The translations under genes and the position numbers were made by a program. Positions 40,633-50,236 of a DNA stretch of 64,000 nucleotides are shown here, piece after piece (the first letter of the stretch is position 1; every line of letters starts with the position of its first letter). This DNA is from Sphingobium sp. AP49. GTDB taxonomy: Bacteria; Pseudomonadota; Alphaproteobacteria; Sphingomonadales; Sphingomonadaceae. Under the pieces are notes generated by a model that was not told where the DNA came from, did not search any database, and worked only from the letters and a program-made list of their open reading frames with translations. The stretch covers positions 3,169,501-3,233,500 of the forward strand of contig NZ_CP124576.1 of assembly GCF_000281715.2 (NCBI RefSeq). Direction: 5' to 3'.

Positions 40633-42186
40633 ATGACGACCGACTCCTCCCTTCCCGGTCGCGTCGTCATACTGGGCGGCGGCACGGCCGGTTGGCTGGC
40701 CGCCGCCTATCTGTCCCGCACGCTGAAGGTGCCGAACGTCACGCTGGTCGAATCCAGCGAGATCGGCATCATCGGCGTCGGGGAAGGGACTTTTCCCACC
40801 ATCCGCACCACACTGGCCGGGCTCGGCATCAGCGAGGCCGAATTCCTGGTCCAGGCCGACGCCACCTTCAAGCAGGGGGTGCTGTTCGACGGCTGGGCCA
40901 CCGGCAGCGACAGCTATTTCCATCCCTTCAACCTGCCCGTCGGTGGCGAGGATGAGGCGCTGCTGCCGCACTGGATCGCCGCCGCTGGCCCCAACCGGCC
41001 AGCCTGGGCCGATGCCGTCACGGTGCAGGAACGGGTGATCCGCGCCGGGCGCGCGCCCAAGCGGCCCGAGGACGCCGATTTTTCCGGGCCGATGAACTAT
41101 GCCTATCATTTCGACGCGGCCCGCTTCGCGGCCTATCTGCGCGCCATTTCGGTCGCCGCCGGGGTGTCGCGCATCGAGGGCACGGTCGGATTGGTCGAGC
41201 GCCATGCCGATGGCGATATCGCCGCGCTGCTGCTGGCCGACGGCCGCCGGGTCGAGGGCGATTTCTTCCTCGATTGCTCGGGCTTCCGCGCCCTGCTGAT
41301 CGGGCAGACGCTGGGATCGGGCTTCAAAAGCTGCGCCGACAGCCTGTTCAACGATCGCGCGCTGGCGATGCAGGTGCCCTATGCAACGCCCGACGCGCCG
41401 GTCCGCCCCTATACGCTGGCCACCGCGCACGAGGCGGGCTGGACCTGGGACATCGGCCTCTCCGGCCGGCGCGGCATCGGCTATGTCTATTCCAGCCGCC
41501 ATTGCTCGGACGACGAGGCGGAGGCGACATTGCGCCGCTATGTCGGCAGCGAAGGTGACAGCCTCACCCCGCGCCAGCTGCGCTTCGAGACCGGCTATCG
41601 CGACACCCAGTGGATCGGCAATTGCGTCGCCGTGGGCCTTTCCGCCGGCTTCTTCGAGCCGCTGGAATCGACCGGCATCATGCTGATCGAGGCCGCGCTC
41701 AAGATGATCGGCGATTTCCTGGTGCCCGGCGACCGCGCCGCCCGCGATGCCGCCGCGCGCAGCTTCAATGCGCTGATGGCTGCCCGCTTCGCGCGGATCG
41801 TCCATTTCCTGAAACTCCATTATTGCGTCACCCGGCGCACCGACACCGCCTATTGGCGCGACAATGCCGACCCGGCCTCGATCCCGCAGGAATTGCAGGA
41901 CATGCTGGCGCAATGGTGCCATCGCCCGCCGTCACGCTTCGACTTCCTGGTCGATGTCGAGACCTTCCTGCCGCCCAGCTATCATTATATCCTCTACGGC
42001 ATGGGCTTCGAGACAGCGCTCACCGCCGGCGCGGATCGCTATCCCGGCGGCGCCGAGGCCCGCGACATCTTCACCCGCGTGCGCGGCGCCCAGGCCGGCG
42101 CCTGCGCCGCCCTGCCCGACCATCGCACGCTGCTGAACCATTATCATGCCCGTGCGGCCACCATTCCAGCCAAGGTTTCCCGATGA
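40633..42186 (+). CDS. flavin-dependent tryptophan-halogenase-family protein
   Basis: The 517-residue protein belongs to the Trp_halogenase family. It has the FAD motif GGGTAGWLAAAY near residue 15, GEGTFPTIRTTLAGLGI, the lysine in ATFKQGVLFDGW at the place of catalytic Lys79 of PrnA, and WTWDIG in place of the WxWxIP halogenase motif (last Pro changed to Gly). ESTGIMLIEAAL is also typical. A flavin reductase is not present nearby. Such genes are often found in TonB/glycosidase loci of sphingomonads and Caulobacter, where their substrate is unknown. It is 23 bases after the receptor and overlaps the GH3 gene by ATGA. Confidence 0.9.
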   Translation: MTTDSSLPGRVVILGGGTAGWLAAAYLSRTLKVPNVTLVESSEIGIIGVGEGTFPTIRTTLAGLGISEAEFLVQADATFKQGVLFDGWATGSDSYFHPFNLPVGGEDEALLPHWIAAAGPNRPAWADAVTVQERVIRAGRAPKRPEDADFSGPMNYAYHFDAARFAAYLRAISVAAGVSRIEGTVGLVERHADGDIAALLLADGRRVEGDFFLDCSGFRALLIGQTLGSGFKSCADSLFNDRALAMQVPYATPDAPVRPYTLATAHEAGWTWDIGLSGRRGIGYVYSSRHCSDDEAEATLRRYVGSEGDSLTPRQLRFETGYRDTQWIGNCVAVGLSAGFFEPLESTGIMLIEAALKMIGDFLVPGDRAARDAAARSFNALMAARFARIVHFLKLHYCVTRRTDTAYWRDNADPASIPQELQDMLAQWCHRPPSRFDFLVDVETFLPPSYHYILYGMGFETALTAGADRYPGGAEARDIFTRVRGAQAGACAALPDHRTLLNHYHARAATIPAKVSR

Positions 42187-44453
42187 CAATGAAGAAGACG
42201 GCGCTGATCGCCGCCCTGATGATCGCCAGCAGCCTGACCGGCGTTGCCGCTGCACAGACCGCCGCGTCCGCCCCCGCAGCAGCCACAGCCCAGTCGGCGC
42301 AGGCCCGCGCCGACGCGCTGGTCAAGCAGATGACGCTGGACGAGAAATTGCAGCTGATCCACGGCTATTTCCCGCCGCTGGCAAAGCCCGTGCCGCCGAT
42401 CGCGATGATCCCGTCGGCCGGCCATATTCCGGGTATCCCGCGCCTGGGCATTCCCACGCTGCGCGAGAGCGACGCCAGCCTGGGCGTCGCCAATCAGGTC
42501 GAGCAGCGCAAGGGCGACGTCGCCACCGCGCTGCCCGCCAGCATCGCCACCGCCGCGACCTTCAATCCCAAGCTCGCCTATGAAGGCGGCGCGATGATCG
42601 GCGCAGAGGCACGGGCCAAGACCTTCAACATCCTGCTGGCCGGCGGCGTCAACCTGACCCGCGATCCCTGGAACGGTCGCAATTTCGAATATCTGGGCGA
42701 AGACCCGCTGCTCGCCGGCACCATGGTCGGCGAACATATCAAGGGCGTGCAGAGCAACCATATCGTCTCGACCATCAAGCATTTTGCGCTGAATTCGCAG
42801 GAAACCGGCCGTAATGTGCTCGACGCGCGGATCGACAAGGCGGCGCTGCGGGAGAGCGACCTGCTCGCCTTCCAGCTAGGGATCGAGATCGGCCAGCCGG
42901 CGTCGGTCATGTGCGCCTATAACAAGGTCAATGGCGACTATGCCTGCGAGAATGACTGGCTGCTCAACACCGTCCTCAAGCAGGACTGGGCCTATAAGGG
43001 CTGGGTCATGTCGGACTGGGGCGCAGTCCATTCGACCGAAAAGGCGGCGATCAAAGGCCTGGACCAGGATAGCGGCCAGGAACTGGACGACCAGATGTTC
43101 TTCGATACCAAATTTGCCGATGCGGTGAAGGCGGGGCGCATCCCGATGAGCCGGCTCGACGACATGGTCCGTCGCATCGTGTTCGGCGTGATCGACAGCG
43201 GGCTGATGGACCAGGCCGTGCCCGACAGCGCTCAACCGATCGACTATGCGGCCCACGCACTGGTCGCGCAGAAGGCGGCCGAGGAAGGCATCGTCCTGCT
43301 CAAGAATGACGGCAATCTGCTGCCGCTGGCGAAGACCGCCAAGACAATCGTGCTGATCGGTGCCCATGCCGATGTCGGCGTGCTGTCGGGCGGTGGATCG
43401 TCGCAGGTCCGCTCGGTCGGCGGCGCGCCGGTCGAAATCCCGCTGACCAAGGGGGCGGCCGCCTCCTTCGCGCGGATCACCTGGCACGCCTCCTCGCCGC
43501 TGAAGGCGATCCAGGCGCTCGCCCCCAATGCCAAGGTCACCTATATCGACGGCAGCGATCCCAAGGCAGCGGCCGCCGCCGCACAGGGCGCCGACATGGC
43601 GATCGTCTTCGCCTGGGCCTGGCGCACCGAAGCGCAGGACCCCGAAAGCATGGCCCTGCCCGACAATCAGGATGCGCTGATCGACGCCGTCGCCGGCGCC
43701 AACAGGAAGACGCTGGTGGTGGTCGAGGCCGGCGGCCCGGTGCTGATGCCCTGGGTCAGCCGCGTGCCCGCCATCCTGCAGGCCTGGTATCCCGGCCAGC
43801 GTGGCGGCGAGGCGATCGCCAACATCCTGTTCGGCGATGTCGATCCTTCGGGGCGCCTCCCCATCACCTTCCCGGTCGGCGTCGATCAGGCGCCGCGCCC
43901 GGAACCGATGGGCCTCGCGGAGCTGCACGCCGCCGAGGCCCGCCGGGACGCCGGCGACAAGACCGTCTATGGCATGAGCGGCGGGGTCGCCTCCTTCCCG
44001 GTCGACTATCCCGAGGGCGCCGATGTCGGCTATCGCTGGTATGCGGCCAAGAACGCCAAGCCGCTTTTCCCCTTCGGCTATGGCCTGACCTATACCAGCT
44101 TCCACTATGCCAATCTGAAGGTGGCCGACGGCACCAAGCTGAGCGTCAGCTTCGATGTCACCAATAGCGGCCAGCGCGCGGGCGCCGACGTGCCCCAGCT
44201 CTATGTCGAGGCAAAGAGCGCCGCGGGCACCAAGGCCTATCGCCTGGCCGGGTTCGAGAAGGTCTGGCTGAAACCCGGCGAGACCCGGCAGGTCAGCCTG
44301 ACCGTCGATCCGCGCGTCATCGCCCGCTTTGACGAGGCCAAATCCGGCTGGGCGCTGGACGCGGGCAATTACAAGCTGCGCATCGGCCATTTCGCGGGCG
44401 ACGCGGCGCTGACCGGCTCGGCCCGGCTGGACGCGGTCGCGCTCAAGCCATGA
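42183..44453 (+). CDS. GH3 beta-glucosidase, BglX type, exported
   Basis: The 756-residue protein starts on the ATGA overlap with the halogenase-like gene. The signal peptide ends VAAA|QT. The catalytic barrel has STIKHFALNSQE and the nucleophile aspartate in KGWVMSDWGAVHS (near residue 276). Next come the alpha/beta sandwich (EEGIVLLKNDGNLLPL) and a C-terminal fibronectin III-like domain (GADVPQLYVEAKS, AGFEKVWLKPGETR). It would release glucose from the non-reducing end of beta-gluco-oligosaccharides in the periplasm. It overlaps the antiporter gene by ATGA, so the operon continues. Confidence 0.92.
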   Translation: MTMKKTALIAALMIASSLTGVAAAQTAASAPAAATAQSAQARADALVKQMTLDEKLQLIHGYFPPLAKPVPPIAMIPSAGHIPGIPRLGIPTLRESDASLGVANQVEQRKGDVATALPASIATAATFNPKLAYEGGAMIGAEARAKTFNILLAGGVNLTRDPWNGRNFEYLGEDPLLAGTMVGEHIKGVQSNHIVSTIKHFALNSQETGRNVLDARIDKAALRESDLLAFQLGIEIGQPASVMCAYNKVNGDYACENDWLLNTVLKQDWAYKGWVMSDWGAVHSTEKAAIKGLDQDSGQELDDQMFFDTKFADAVKAGRIPMSRLDDMVRRIVFGVIDSGLMDQAVPDSAQPIDYAAHALVAQKAAEEGIVLLKNDGNLLPLAKTAKTIVLIGAHADVGVLSGGGSSQVRSVGGAPVEIPLTKGAAASFARITWHASSPLKAIQALAPNAKVTYIDGSDPKAAAAAAQGADMAIVFAWAWRTEAQDPESMALPDNQDALIDAVAGANRKTLVVVEAGGPVLMPWVSRVPAILQAWYPGQRGGEAIANILFGDVDPSGRLPITFPVGVDQAPRPEPMGLAELHAAEARRDAGDKTVYGMSGGVASFPVDYPEGADVGYRWYAAKNAKPLFPFGYGLTYTSFHYANLKVADGTKLSVSFDVTNSGQRAGADVPQLYVEAKSAAGTKAYRLAGFEKVWLKPGETRQVSLTVDPRVIARFDEAKSGWALDAGNYKLRIGHFAGDAALTGSARLDAVALKP

Positions 44454-45730
44454 CCAGCGCCACGCATCAGACCGAGCTGCTGCTCTTCACGGTATTGGTC
44501 CAGCTGATCGTGATGATCGGCGCCGCCCGGCTGATGCACGTACTGTTCCGCCGCATGGGGCAGCCCGGCGTGGTGGGCGAGATCGTCGCCGGCCTGCTGC
44601 TCGGCCCATCGTTGTTCGGCCATTTCTTTCCCGGCCTATCGCTTATCCTGTTCGGCGCCAAGCCCGAACCGGCGGTGACGGTGCTGAGCCAGATCGGCCT
44701 CATCCTGCTGATGTTCCAGATCGGCAGCGAGTTTGAGTTCGCCCGGTTGCGCGAGGCGCGATTGCGCCAGACGACGCTGCTAGTCGCCATCACCTCCGTC
44801 GCCATTCCCTTCCTCGCCGGTTTCGGCGTTGGCCAATGGTCGGCGGCGGCGCTGGCCCCCTCCATCGATCCCTTCGTCTACAGCCTGTTCTGCGGCGTCG
44901 CGACGGCGATCACGGCGGTGCCGATCCTCGGCCGCATCCTGGGCGATTTCGGCCTGACCCGCACCGACATCGGCATCGTCGCCATCTCGGCCGCCGCGAT
45001 CAACGATGTCGTCGGCTGGGTGCTGCTGGCCGGGATCGCCGCCTTTGCCACGGCGCAGCTGTCGGGCAGCTATCTGGTCGTCCATGTCGGGGGCCTCGCC
45101 CTCTTCCTCTTCGCCCTGCGCTTCGTCGCCGCGCCGCTCGCCGACCGGCTGGTCGCCCGCTTCCCGCTGGAGCGGGGCACGATTCCGCCGTCGCTGCTGG
45201 CGATCCTGCTGCTGATGATGTTCGGCCTGGCGCTCTGCACCTATGCGCTGGGCATCTTCGCGATCTTCGGCGGCTTTGCTGCGGGCCTGCTGTTCCATCG
45301 CCATCGCGCGCTGGTTGATGCCTGGCAGGAACAGGTGGGCCGTTTCGTCACCGTTTTCTTCCTGCCGATCTTCTTCACCTTCACGGGCCTGCGCACCAAC
45401 ATATTGGGCCTGGCCACCGGCACCGAATGTTTCTGGCTGATCGCCGCCTGCGCCGCCGCGATCCTGGCCAAGATCGTTCCGGTCTATTGCGCCGCCCGGG
45501 TGAGCGGCTGGCCGCACCGCGACGGGCTGATCCTAGGATCGCTGATGAACACCCGCGCGCTGATGGAGCTGATCGTGCTCAATGTCGGCTATGACCTCGG
45601 CTTCCTGCCCAAATCGATGTTCACCATTCTTGTGGTGATGGCCGTGGTCACGACATTGATGACCGGACCGATCCTGCGCATCCTGCTGCGCGCCACCCCG
45701 CAACCACTTGCCAGACCCGCCGAAGCCTGA
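44450..45730 (+). CDS. CPA2-family cation:proton antiporter
   Basis: The 426-residue protein has about 12 helices of the Na+/H+ exchanger fold. Typical segments are GQPGVVGEIVAGLLLGPSLF, VATAITAVPILGRILGDFGL, SAAAINDVVGWVLLAGIAA (with the ion-binding Asp) and LGSLMNTRALMELIVLNVGY. There are no C-terminal TrkA or UspA domains, so it is a bare transport unit. It exchanges Na+ or K+ for protons across the inner membrane. Its place between two GH3 genes with an ATGA overlap on the left is odd for a sugar operon. It could balance ions for TonB or proton-symport uptake. Confidence 0.88.
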   Translation: MTSATHQTELLLFTVLVQLIVMIGAARLMHVLFRRMGQPGVVGEIVAGLLLGPSLFGHFFPGLSLILFGAKPEPAVTVLSQIGLILLMFQIGSEFEFARLREARLRQTTLLVAITSVAIPFLAGFGVGQWSAAALAPSIDPFVYSLFCGVATAITAVPILGRILGDFGLTRTDIGIVAISAAAINDVVGWVLLAGIAAFATAQLSGSYLVVHVGGLALFLFALRFVAAPLADRLVARFPLERGTIPPSLLAILLLMMFGLALCTYALGIFAIFGGFAAGLLFHRHRALVDAWQEQVGRFVTVFFLPIFFTFTGLRTNILGLATGTECFWLIAACAAAILAKIVPVYCAARVSGWPHRDGLILGSLMNTRALMELIVLNVGYDLGFLPKSMFTILVVMAVVTTLMTGPILRILLRATPQPLARPAEA

Positions 45731-45754
45731 CGCTTCGCCTGCACAGGAGTCCCC

Positions 45755-48232
45755 ATGATCCCGCGCCTTTCGTCCGCGTCTCTTTCCATCCTTGCGCTGG
45801 CGCTGACCGGCGGCGCCGCAGCCCAGTCGGTGCCGCAGCAGCCGACCGCCTCGATCGCCAACCCCGCGATCTGGCCCAAGCTCAACGCCCAGCCCAAGCG
45901 CGACGCCAAGGTGGAGCAGCGGATCGACGCACTGATGCGGGCGATGTCGATCGAGGACAAGGTCGGCCAGTTGATCCAGGTCGACATCGGATCGATCAAG
46001 CCGGCCGATGTCGTCACCTACAAGATAGGGTCGGTGCTGAACGGCGGCAATAGCGGCCCCTATGACGACGAATATGCCTCGCCGGCCAAATGGCTGAAGC
46101 TGGCCGACGAATTTTACGACGCATCGATGACCCGCAACGACGGCCGGCCGAAGATCCCGATCATCTGGGGCACGGATTCCGTCCACGGCAACAATAATAT
46201 CGTCGGCGCCACGCTGTTCCCGCACAATATCGGCCTGGGCGCCGCGCGCGACCGCGACCTTATTCGCAAGATCGGCGAGATCACCGCGCTGGAAACCGCC
46301 GCCGCCGGCCTCGACTGGACCTTCGCGCCGACGTTGGCAGTGGTGCAGGACGACCGCTGGGGCCGCACCTATGAAAGCTATGGCGAGGAGCCGGCAATCG
46401 CCGCCGACTATGCCGGCGCGATGATCGAGGGCGTGCAGGGCAAGGTCAATGGCAAGGATTTCCTGGCGCCCAACCATCTGATCGCCACGACCAAGCATTT
46501 CCTGGGCGACGGCGGCACCGGCGGCCGCGACCAGGGCGACACGGTGGTGTCCGAACAGGTGCTGCGCGACGTCCATCTGGGCGGCTATCCCGCCGCGATC
46601 GAGGCTGGGACGCAATCGGTCATGGCCAGCTTCTCCAGCTGGAACGGCGAGAAGATGAGCGGCAACAAGTCCCTGCTGACGGGCGTGCTGAAGGAGCAGA
46701 TGGGCTTTGACGGCTTCGTCGTGGGCGACTGGAACAGCCATGGCCAGGTGCGCGGCTGCACCAATGAGGATTGTCCCCAGGCGATCAATGCCGGGCTCGA
46801 CATGTTCATGTATTCCGGCCCCGGCTGGAAGCAGCTCTATGCCAATACCCTGCGCGAGGCGAAGGAGGGCACCATACCGGCGAGCCGACTGGACGACGCG
46901 GTGCGCCGCATCCTGCGGGTGAAGCTGCGCGCCGGCACCTTCGATCGCGGCCGGCCTTCGTCCCGCCCCTTTGCCGGCAAGTTCGACGTGATTGCCGGTC
47001 CGGCCAGCAAGGCGATCGCCCGCCAGGCGGTGCAGGAATCGCTGGTGCTGCTCAAGAATGAGGGCGTACTGCCGCTCAAGCCCAGCGCCCATATCCTGGT
47101 CGCCGGCGCCGCTGCCGACAGCATCAGCCAGCAGGCCGGTGGCTGGTCGATCACCTGGCAGGGCGCGGACCTGCCCAACAGCGCCTTCCCCAATGCCACC
47201 TCGATCTGGAAGGGGATTGCCGACACGGTGAAAGCGGCCGGCGGCACCGCCAGCTATGCGCCCGACGGCAGCTTCACGACCAAGCCGGACGCCGCGATCG
47301 TGGTGTTCGGCGAGAAGCCTTATGCCGAGTTCAAGGGCGACATCCCCAATCTGGAATATAGTCCGGGCGACAAGCCGGACCTCGCCCTGCTCAAGAAGTT
47401 GAAGGCAGCCGGCATACCGGTGGTCACGGTCTTCCTGTCGGGCCGGCCGCTCTGGGTGAATGCCGAACTCAATGCGTCGGACGCCTTTGTCGCGGCCTTC
47501 CTGCCGGGCAGCGAGGGCGGCGGCGTCGCCGACGTCCTGTTCGCCAAAGCCGATGGCAGCATCAATCATGACTTCCGCGGCACGCTCGGCTTCTCCTGGC
47601 CCAAGCGCCCCGATCAATATGTGCTCAATCGCCGCGACCCGGGCTATGATCCGCTCTTCGCCTTTGGCTATGGATTGTCCTACGCCAAGCCGGGCAAGGT
47701 CGGGCCGCTCGACGAGAGCCGCCCCGCCGGCATGGCCGAGGCGACGCCGGGCACCTTCTATGGCACCGGCCGCACGCCGCCGGGCTGGGCGATCGACACC
47801 GAACTGGTCAAGCAATCGGGCGTCGACCGCCGCGCGCAGGAGGATGCCCGCCTGTTCAGCTGGAGCGGCGGCGCGCCGGGCAAGGTCGCGATCGTCGCGC
47901 CCCGCCCGATCGACCTGGCGCGCGAAAGCAATGGCGAGATCAGCCTGGTGATCCAGTATCGGCTCGACGCCAAGCCCGGGGCGCCGGTGACGATCGGCGT
48001 GGAAAGCGGCGGCAAGACCATCGCCGTGCCGATCGATGCCAGCCTGGCCAAGGCAGTGCCGGGCAGTTGGACCAGCTTTGCCGTACCGCTGCAATGCTTT
48101 GCTAGCCGGGGCGCGGACATGCACGCACTGACGGCGCCCTTCGTCCTGTCGACCAGCGGGCCGATGACGATCGCGATTTCCGACGTGAAGCTGGACTATG
48201 TCAGCATGCCGATGAATGCCTGCGGGGGGTGA
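45755..48232 (+). CDS. GH3 exo-1,3/1,4-beta-glucanase, ExoP type, exported
   Basis: The 825-residue protein starts at ATG after ACAGGAGTCCCC. The signal peptide ends GAAA|QS. The catalytic barrel has IPIIWGTDSVHGNNNIVGAT, TTKHFLGDGGTGGRDQGD and the nucleophile in GFVVGDWNSHGQV (near residue 326). The alpha/beta sandwich has ESLVLLKNEGVLPLKP. The last roughly 150 residues form an extra galactose-binding-like domain as in marine ExoP. It removes glucose from beta-glucans and cello- or laminari-oligosaccharides. It ends the operon; a strong hairpin follows. Confidence 0.92.
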   Translation: MIPRLSSASLSILALALTGGAAAQSVPQQPTASIANPAIWPKLNAQPKRDAKVEQRIDALMRAMSIEDKVGQLIQVDIGSIKPADVVTYKIGSVLNGGNSGPYDDEYASPAKWLKLADEFYDASMTRNDGRPKIPIIWGTDSVHGNNNIVGATLFPHNIGLGAARDRDLIRKIGEITALETAAAGLDWTFAPTLAVVQDDRWGRTYESYGEEPAIAADYAGAMIEGVQGKVNGKDFLAPNHLIATTKHFLGDGGTGGRDQGDTVVSEQVLRDVHLGGYPAAIEAGTQSVMASFSSWNGEKMSGNKSLLTGVLKEQMGFDGFVVGDWNSHGQVRGCTNEDCPQAINAGLDMFMYSGPGWKQLYANTLREAKEGTIPASRLDDAVRRILRVKLRAGTFDRGRPSSRPFAGKFDVIAGPASKAIARQAVQESLVLLKNEGVLPLKPSAHILVAGAAADSISQQAGGWSITWQGADLPNSAFPNATSIWKGIADTVKAAGGTASYAPDGSFTTKPDAAIVVFGEKPYAEFKGDIPNLEYSPGDKPDLALLKKLKAAGIPVVTVFLSGRPLWVNAELNASDAFVAAFLPGSEGGGVADVLFAKADGSINHDFRGTLGFSWPKRPDQYVLNRRDPGYDPLFAFGYGLSYAKPGKVGPLDESRPAGMAEATPGTFYGTGRTPPGWAIDTELVKQSGVDRRAQEDARLFSWSGGAPGKVAIVAPRPIDLARESNGEISLVIQYRLDAKPGAPVTIGVESGGKTIAVPIDASLAKAVPGSWTSFAVPLQCFASRGADMHALTAPFVLSTSGPMTIAISDVKLDYVSMPMNACGG

Positions 48233-48241
48233 ACCGGCCGT

Positions 48242-48298
48242 GGCGGCGCGAAGCAAAGCTATCACCCCCCTGTAGTCAGGGGCGGGTTTCGCGCCGCC
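48242..48298 (+). terminator. nested stem-loop after the GH3 operon, possible terminator
   Basis: The outer stem GGCGGCGCGAA (48242-48252) pairs perfectly with TTCGCGCCGCC (48288-48298). Inside it CCCCTG/CAGGGG (48267-48272 with 48277-48282) forms a second hairpin with a 4-nt loop. It lies ten bases after the GH3 stop. There is no T-run, so it may be a rho-dependent end or a 3' stabiliser. Confidence 0.55.
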
Positions 48299-48445
48299 GT
48301 GGCGTCCGCTATGTCCCACCGCGAAACATAAGGGGGGACGCACGGATATGGATCGAGTGCAGGGACTTGCATGGGCGGCACGATCGCCCTTAGGTGACGC
48401 CATGACGGGTCGCACCTCCATTTGTCATACGCCGCAGGAGCGGCC

Positions 48446-49222
48446 GTGACGATCAATCCGCTTTATTCCCTGACGGGCTTCATTGTCGGCACGCTGGTCG
48501 GGCTGACCGGCGTTGGCGGCGGATCGCTGATGACGCCGATCCTGGTGCTGCTGTTCAATTTCCATCCCGCCGCCGCAGTCGGCACCGACCTTCTCTATGC
48601 CTGCGTCACCAAAAGCGTGGGCAGCCTAGTCCATGGCTGGAAGCGGTCGGTCGACTGGGCGATCGTCGGCTGGCTGGCACTGGGGTCGATGCCCGCCGCG
48701 ATCGGTGCGCTGATGGCGCTGCGGGCGATGGGGCCACCATCCGCCGCCGTGGTCGATCCGATCAAGGTGACGCTGGGCGTGATGCTGCTCCTCACCGGCC
48801 TGGTGCTGCTGTTCCGCGAGCGGATCACCGCCTGGTCGCGCAGCCATGGCCAGGATCGCAGCCCGGCGACCACCCGCAACCTCACCATATTGCTGGGCGT
48901 GATCGTCGGCGTGGCGGTGACCATCACCTCGGTCGGCGCTGGCGCGATCGGCGCGACCGCGCTGCTGATCCTCTATCCCCGCACGCCGCTCGCCCGGATC
49001 GTCGGCAGCGACGTCGCCCATGCCGTGCCGCTGACGCTGGTGGCGGGCATCGGCCATTGGTGGCTGGGCACGGTCGACATGTCGCTGCTCGCTTCGCTGC
49101 TCATCGGGTCGATCCCCGGCATCATCGTCGGCAGCCTGCTGGCATCGCATGTGCGCGAAGCGGTGCTGCGCACGATCCTGGCGACGATCCTGATCATCGT
49201 CGCGCTCAACCTGGTCTTCTGA
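48446..49222 (+). CDS. TauE/SafE-family membrane exporter
   Basis: The 258-residue protein starts at a GTG preceded by GCAGGAGCGGCC; the longer frame adds nothing recognisable. There are about eight helices in two homologous halves, each starting with a glycine-rich turn: FIVGTLVGLTGVGGGSLMTP in the first and GVAVTITSVGAGAIGATALL in the second. LLYACVTKSVGSLVHGWKR is typical of the family. It would export sulfite, sulfoacetate or another small organosulfur anion. It stands alone between the GH3 operon and a minus-strand regulator, so context gives no substrate. Confidence 0.87.
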   Translation: MTINPLYSLTGFIVGTLVGLTGVGGGSLMTPILVLLFNFHPAAAVGTDLLYACVTKSVGSLVHGWKRSVDWAIVGWLALGSMPAAIGALMALRAMGPPSAAVVDPIKVTLGVMLLLTGLVLLFRERITAWSRSHGQDRSPATTRNLTILLGVIVGVAVTITSVGAGAIGATALLILYPRTPLARIVGSDVAHAVPLTLVAGIGHWWLGTVDMSLLASLLIGSIPGIIVGSLLASHVREAVLRTILATILIIVALNLVF

Positions 49223-49234
49223 AACGCCGGGGCG

Positions 49235-50053
49235 TCAGCCCGGCAGGAAACCGGACTGGCGCAGCCGATCGACCGAATCCCGTGCCACCGGGGCGGACAT
49301 GCCGTTGGTCAGCCGGACTTCCCGGCTCTTGCCGATGCCGGGCACATCGGCGACCGCTGCCTTGGCGACCCACCAACTGCGATGGATCTGCGCACCGGGC
49401 ATATCATCCATTTCGGCAATGGCGTCGCGCAGCCGCATCAGGATCAGTTCGCTGCCGCGCGGTCCATGGACGCGGACATAATGATCCTCGCTCTCCAGCG
49501 CGAGCACCGGCCCCGTAAAAGCGGAACTTAGGCGCCGATCGAGGCGGGTGCCATCCGCCCTGCTCGCCGGCCCATCCGGCAAGGCGGGCGCCTCGGTCCG
49601 TTCGGCCCCCTGCGCGAACATGGTCGCTGGCCCCATATGCTCGTCATAATAGCGCAGCAGATGGGCGTCGGCCCGTTCCGCCCACCAGGCGATGGTCATG
49701 ACCAGCAGACAGCATAGCAAGGTGAAGGGCAGCAGTCCGGGATAACCGCCCAGCAGCCTTATTTCGTCGCGCCCGACCAGACGCCAGATGAGGGCCAGGG
49801 GAAAGCTGGACACGACCATGCCCCAGAAGACCAGCGATCCGCGCGGCAGGCCGGTCGCCCGGGCGATCGCCCGCCAGGCGATCATGGTCGGGCGCGCCAA
49901 TATATAGGCCCCCATCAGCAACAGCCACCATCGCCCCGCGCGCAGGAAAAAATCACCGGACAGATAGGTGCCGAACGGCCCCAGGAAGCCGACGACCGCC
50001 GCGACCGGCAGCATCGCCCACAGTTCCAACAGCACACGGCGGAGACTTTTCAC
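49235..50053 (-). CDS. membrane-bound LytTR-domain transcriptional regulator
   Basis: The protein has 272 residues if begun at the GTG with AAGGGGGATTGC in front; an upstream ATG at 50120-50122 would add 23 residues but its ribosome site is too close. Four hydrophobic helices fill about the first 130 residues. A linker is followed by a LytTR DNA-binding domain (LALESEDHYVRVHGPRGSEL, QIHRSWWVAKAAVADV). Membrane LytTR regulators of this form are frequent in sphingomonads and probably sense a membrane or envelope signal directly. The targets are not known. It is divergent from the 30-residue gene at 50237. Confidence 0.85.
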   Translation of the reverse strand: MKSLRRVLLELWAMLPVAAVVGFLGPFGTYLSGDFFLRAGRWWLLLMGAYILARPTMIAWRAIARATGLPRGSLVFWGMVVSSFPLALIWRLVGRDEIRLLGGYPGLLPFTLLCCLLVMTIAWWAERADAHLLRYYDEHMGPATMFAQGAERTEAPALPDGPASRADGTRLDRRLSSAFTGPVLALESEDHYVRVHGPRGSELILMRLRDAIAEMDDMPGAQIHRSWWVAKAAVADVPGIGKSREVRLTNGMSAPVARDSVDRLRQSGFLPG

Positions 50054-50236
50054 GCAATCCCCCTTCCCATTCACGAAACGCGAACCGCGCAAGGCGCGGA
50101 TTTCCGTGCTTTTCCTTATCATCCTTCCGCGTGACGGAAAGCCGCTTGCCCGTCAATCGCCGCCTGCCATCGCTCCCTTTCATACCGGCGGGCCGATGAA
50201 TGGATCATCCACTTTGACCGGATAGGGAGACTGACA

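Noticed and set aside
40633..42186. Ordinary tryptophan halogenase of a natural-product cluster
   Set aside because: No biosynthetic genes or flavin reductase are nearby and the WxWxIP motif has lost its proline; the gene is part of a sugar operon.
45533..48421. Minus-strand frame of 962 codons opposite the GH3 enzyme
   Set aside because: Antisense shadow of a gene with catalytic motifs and a signal peptide.
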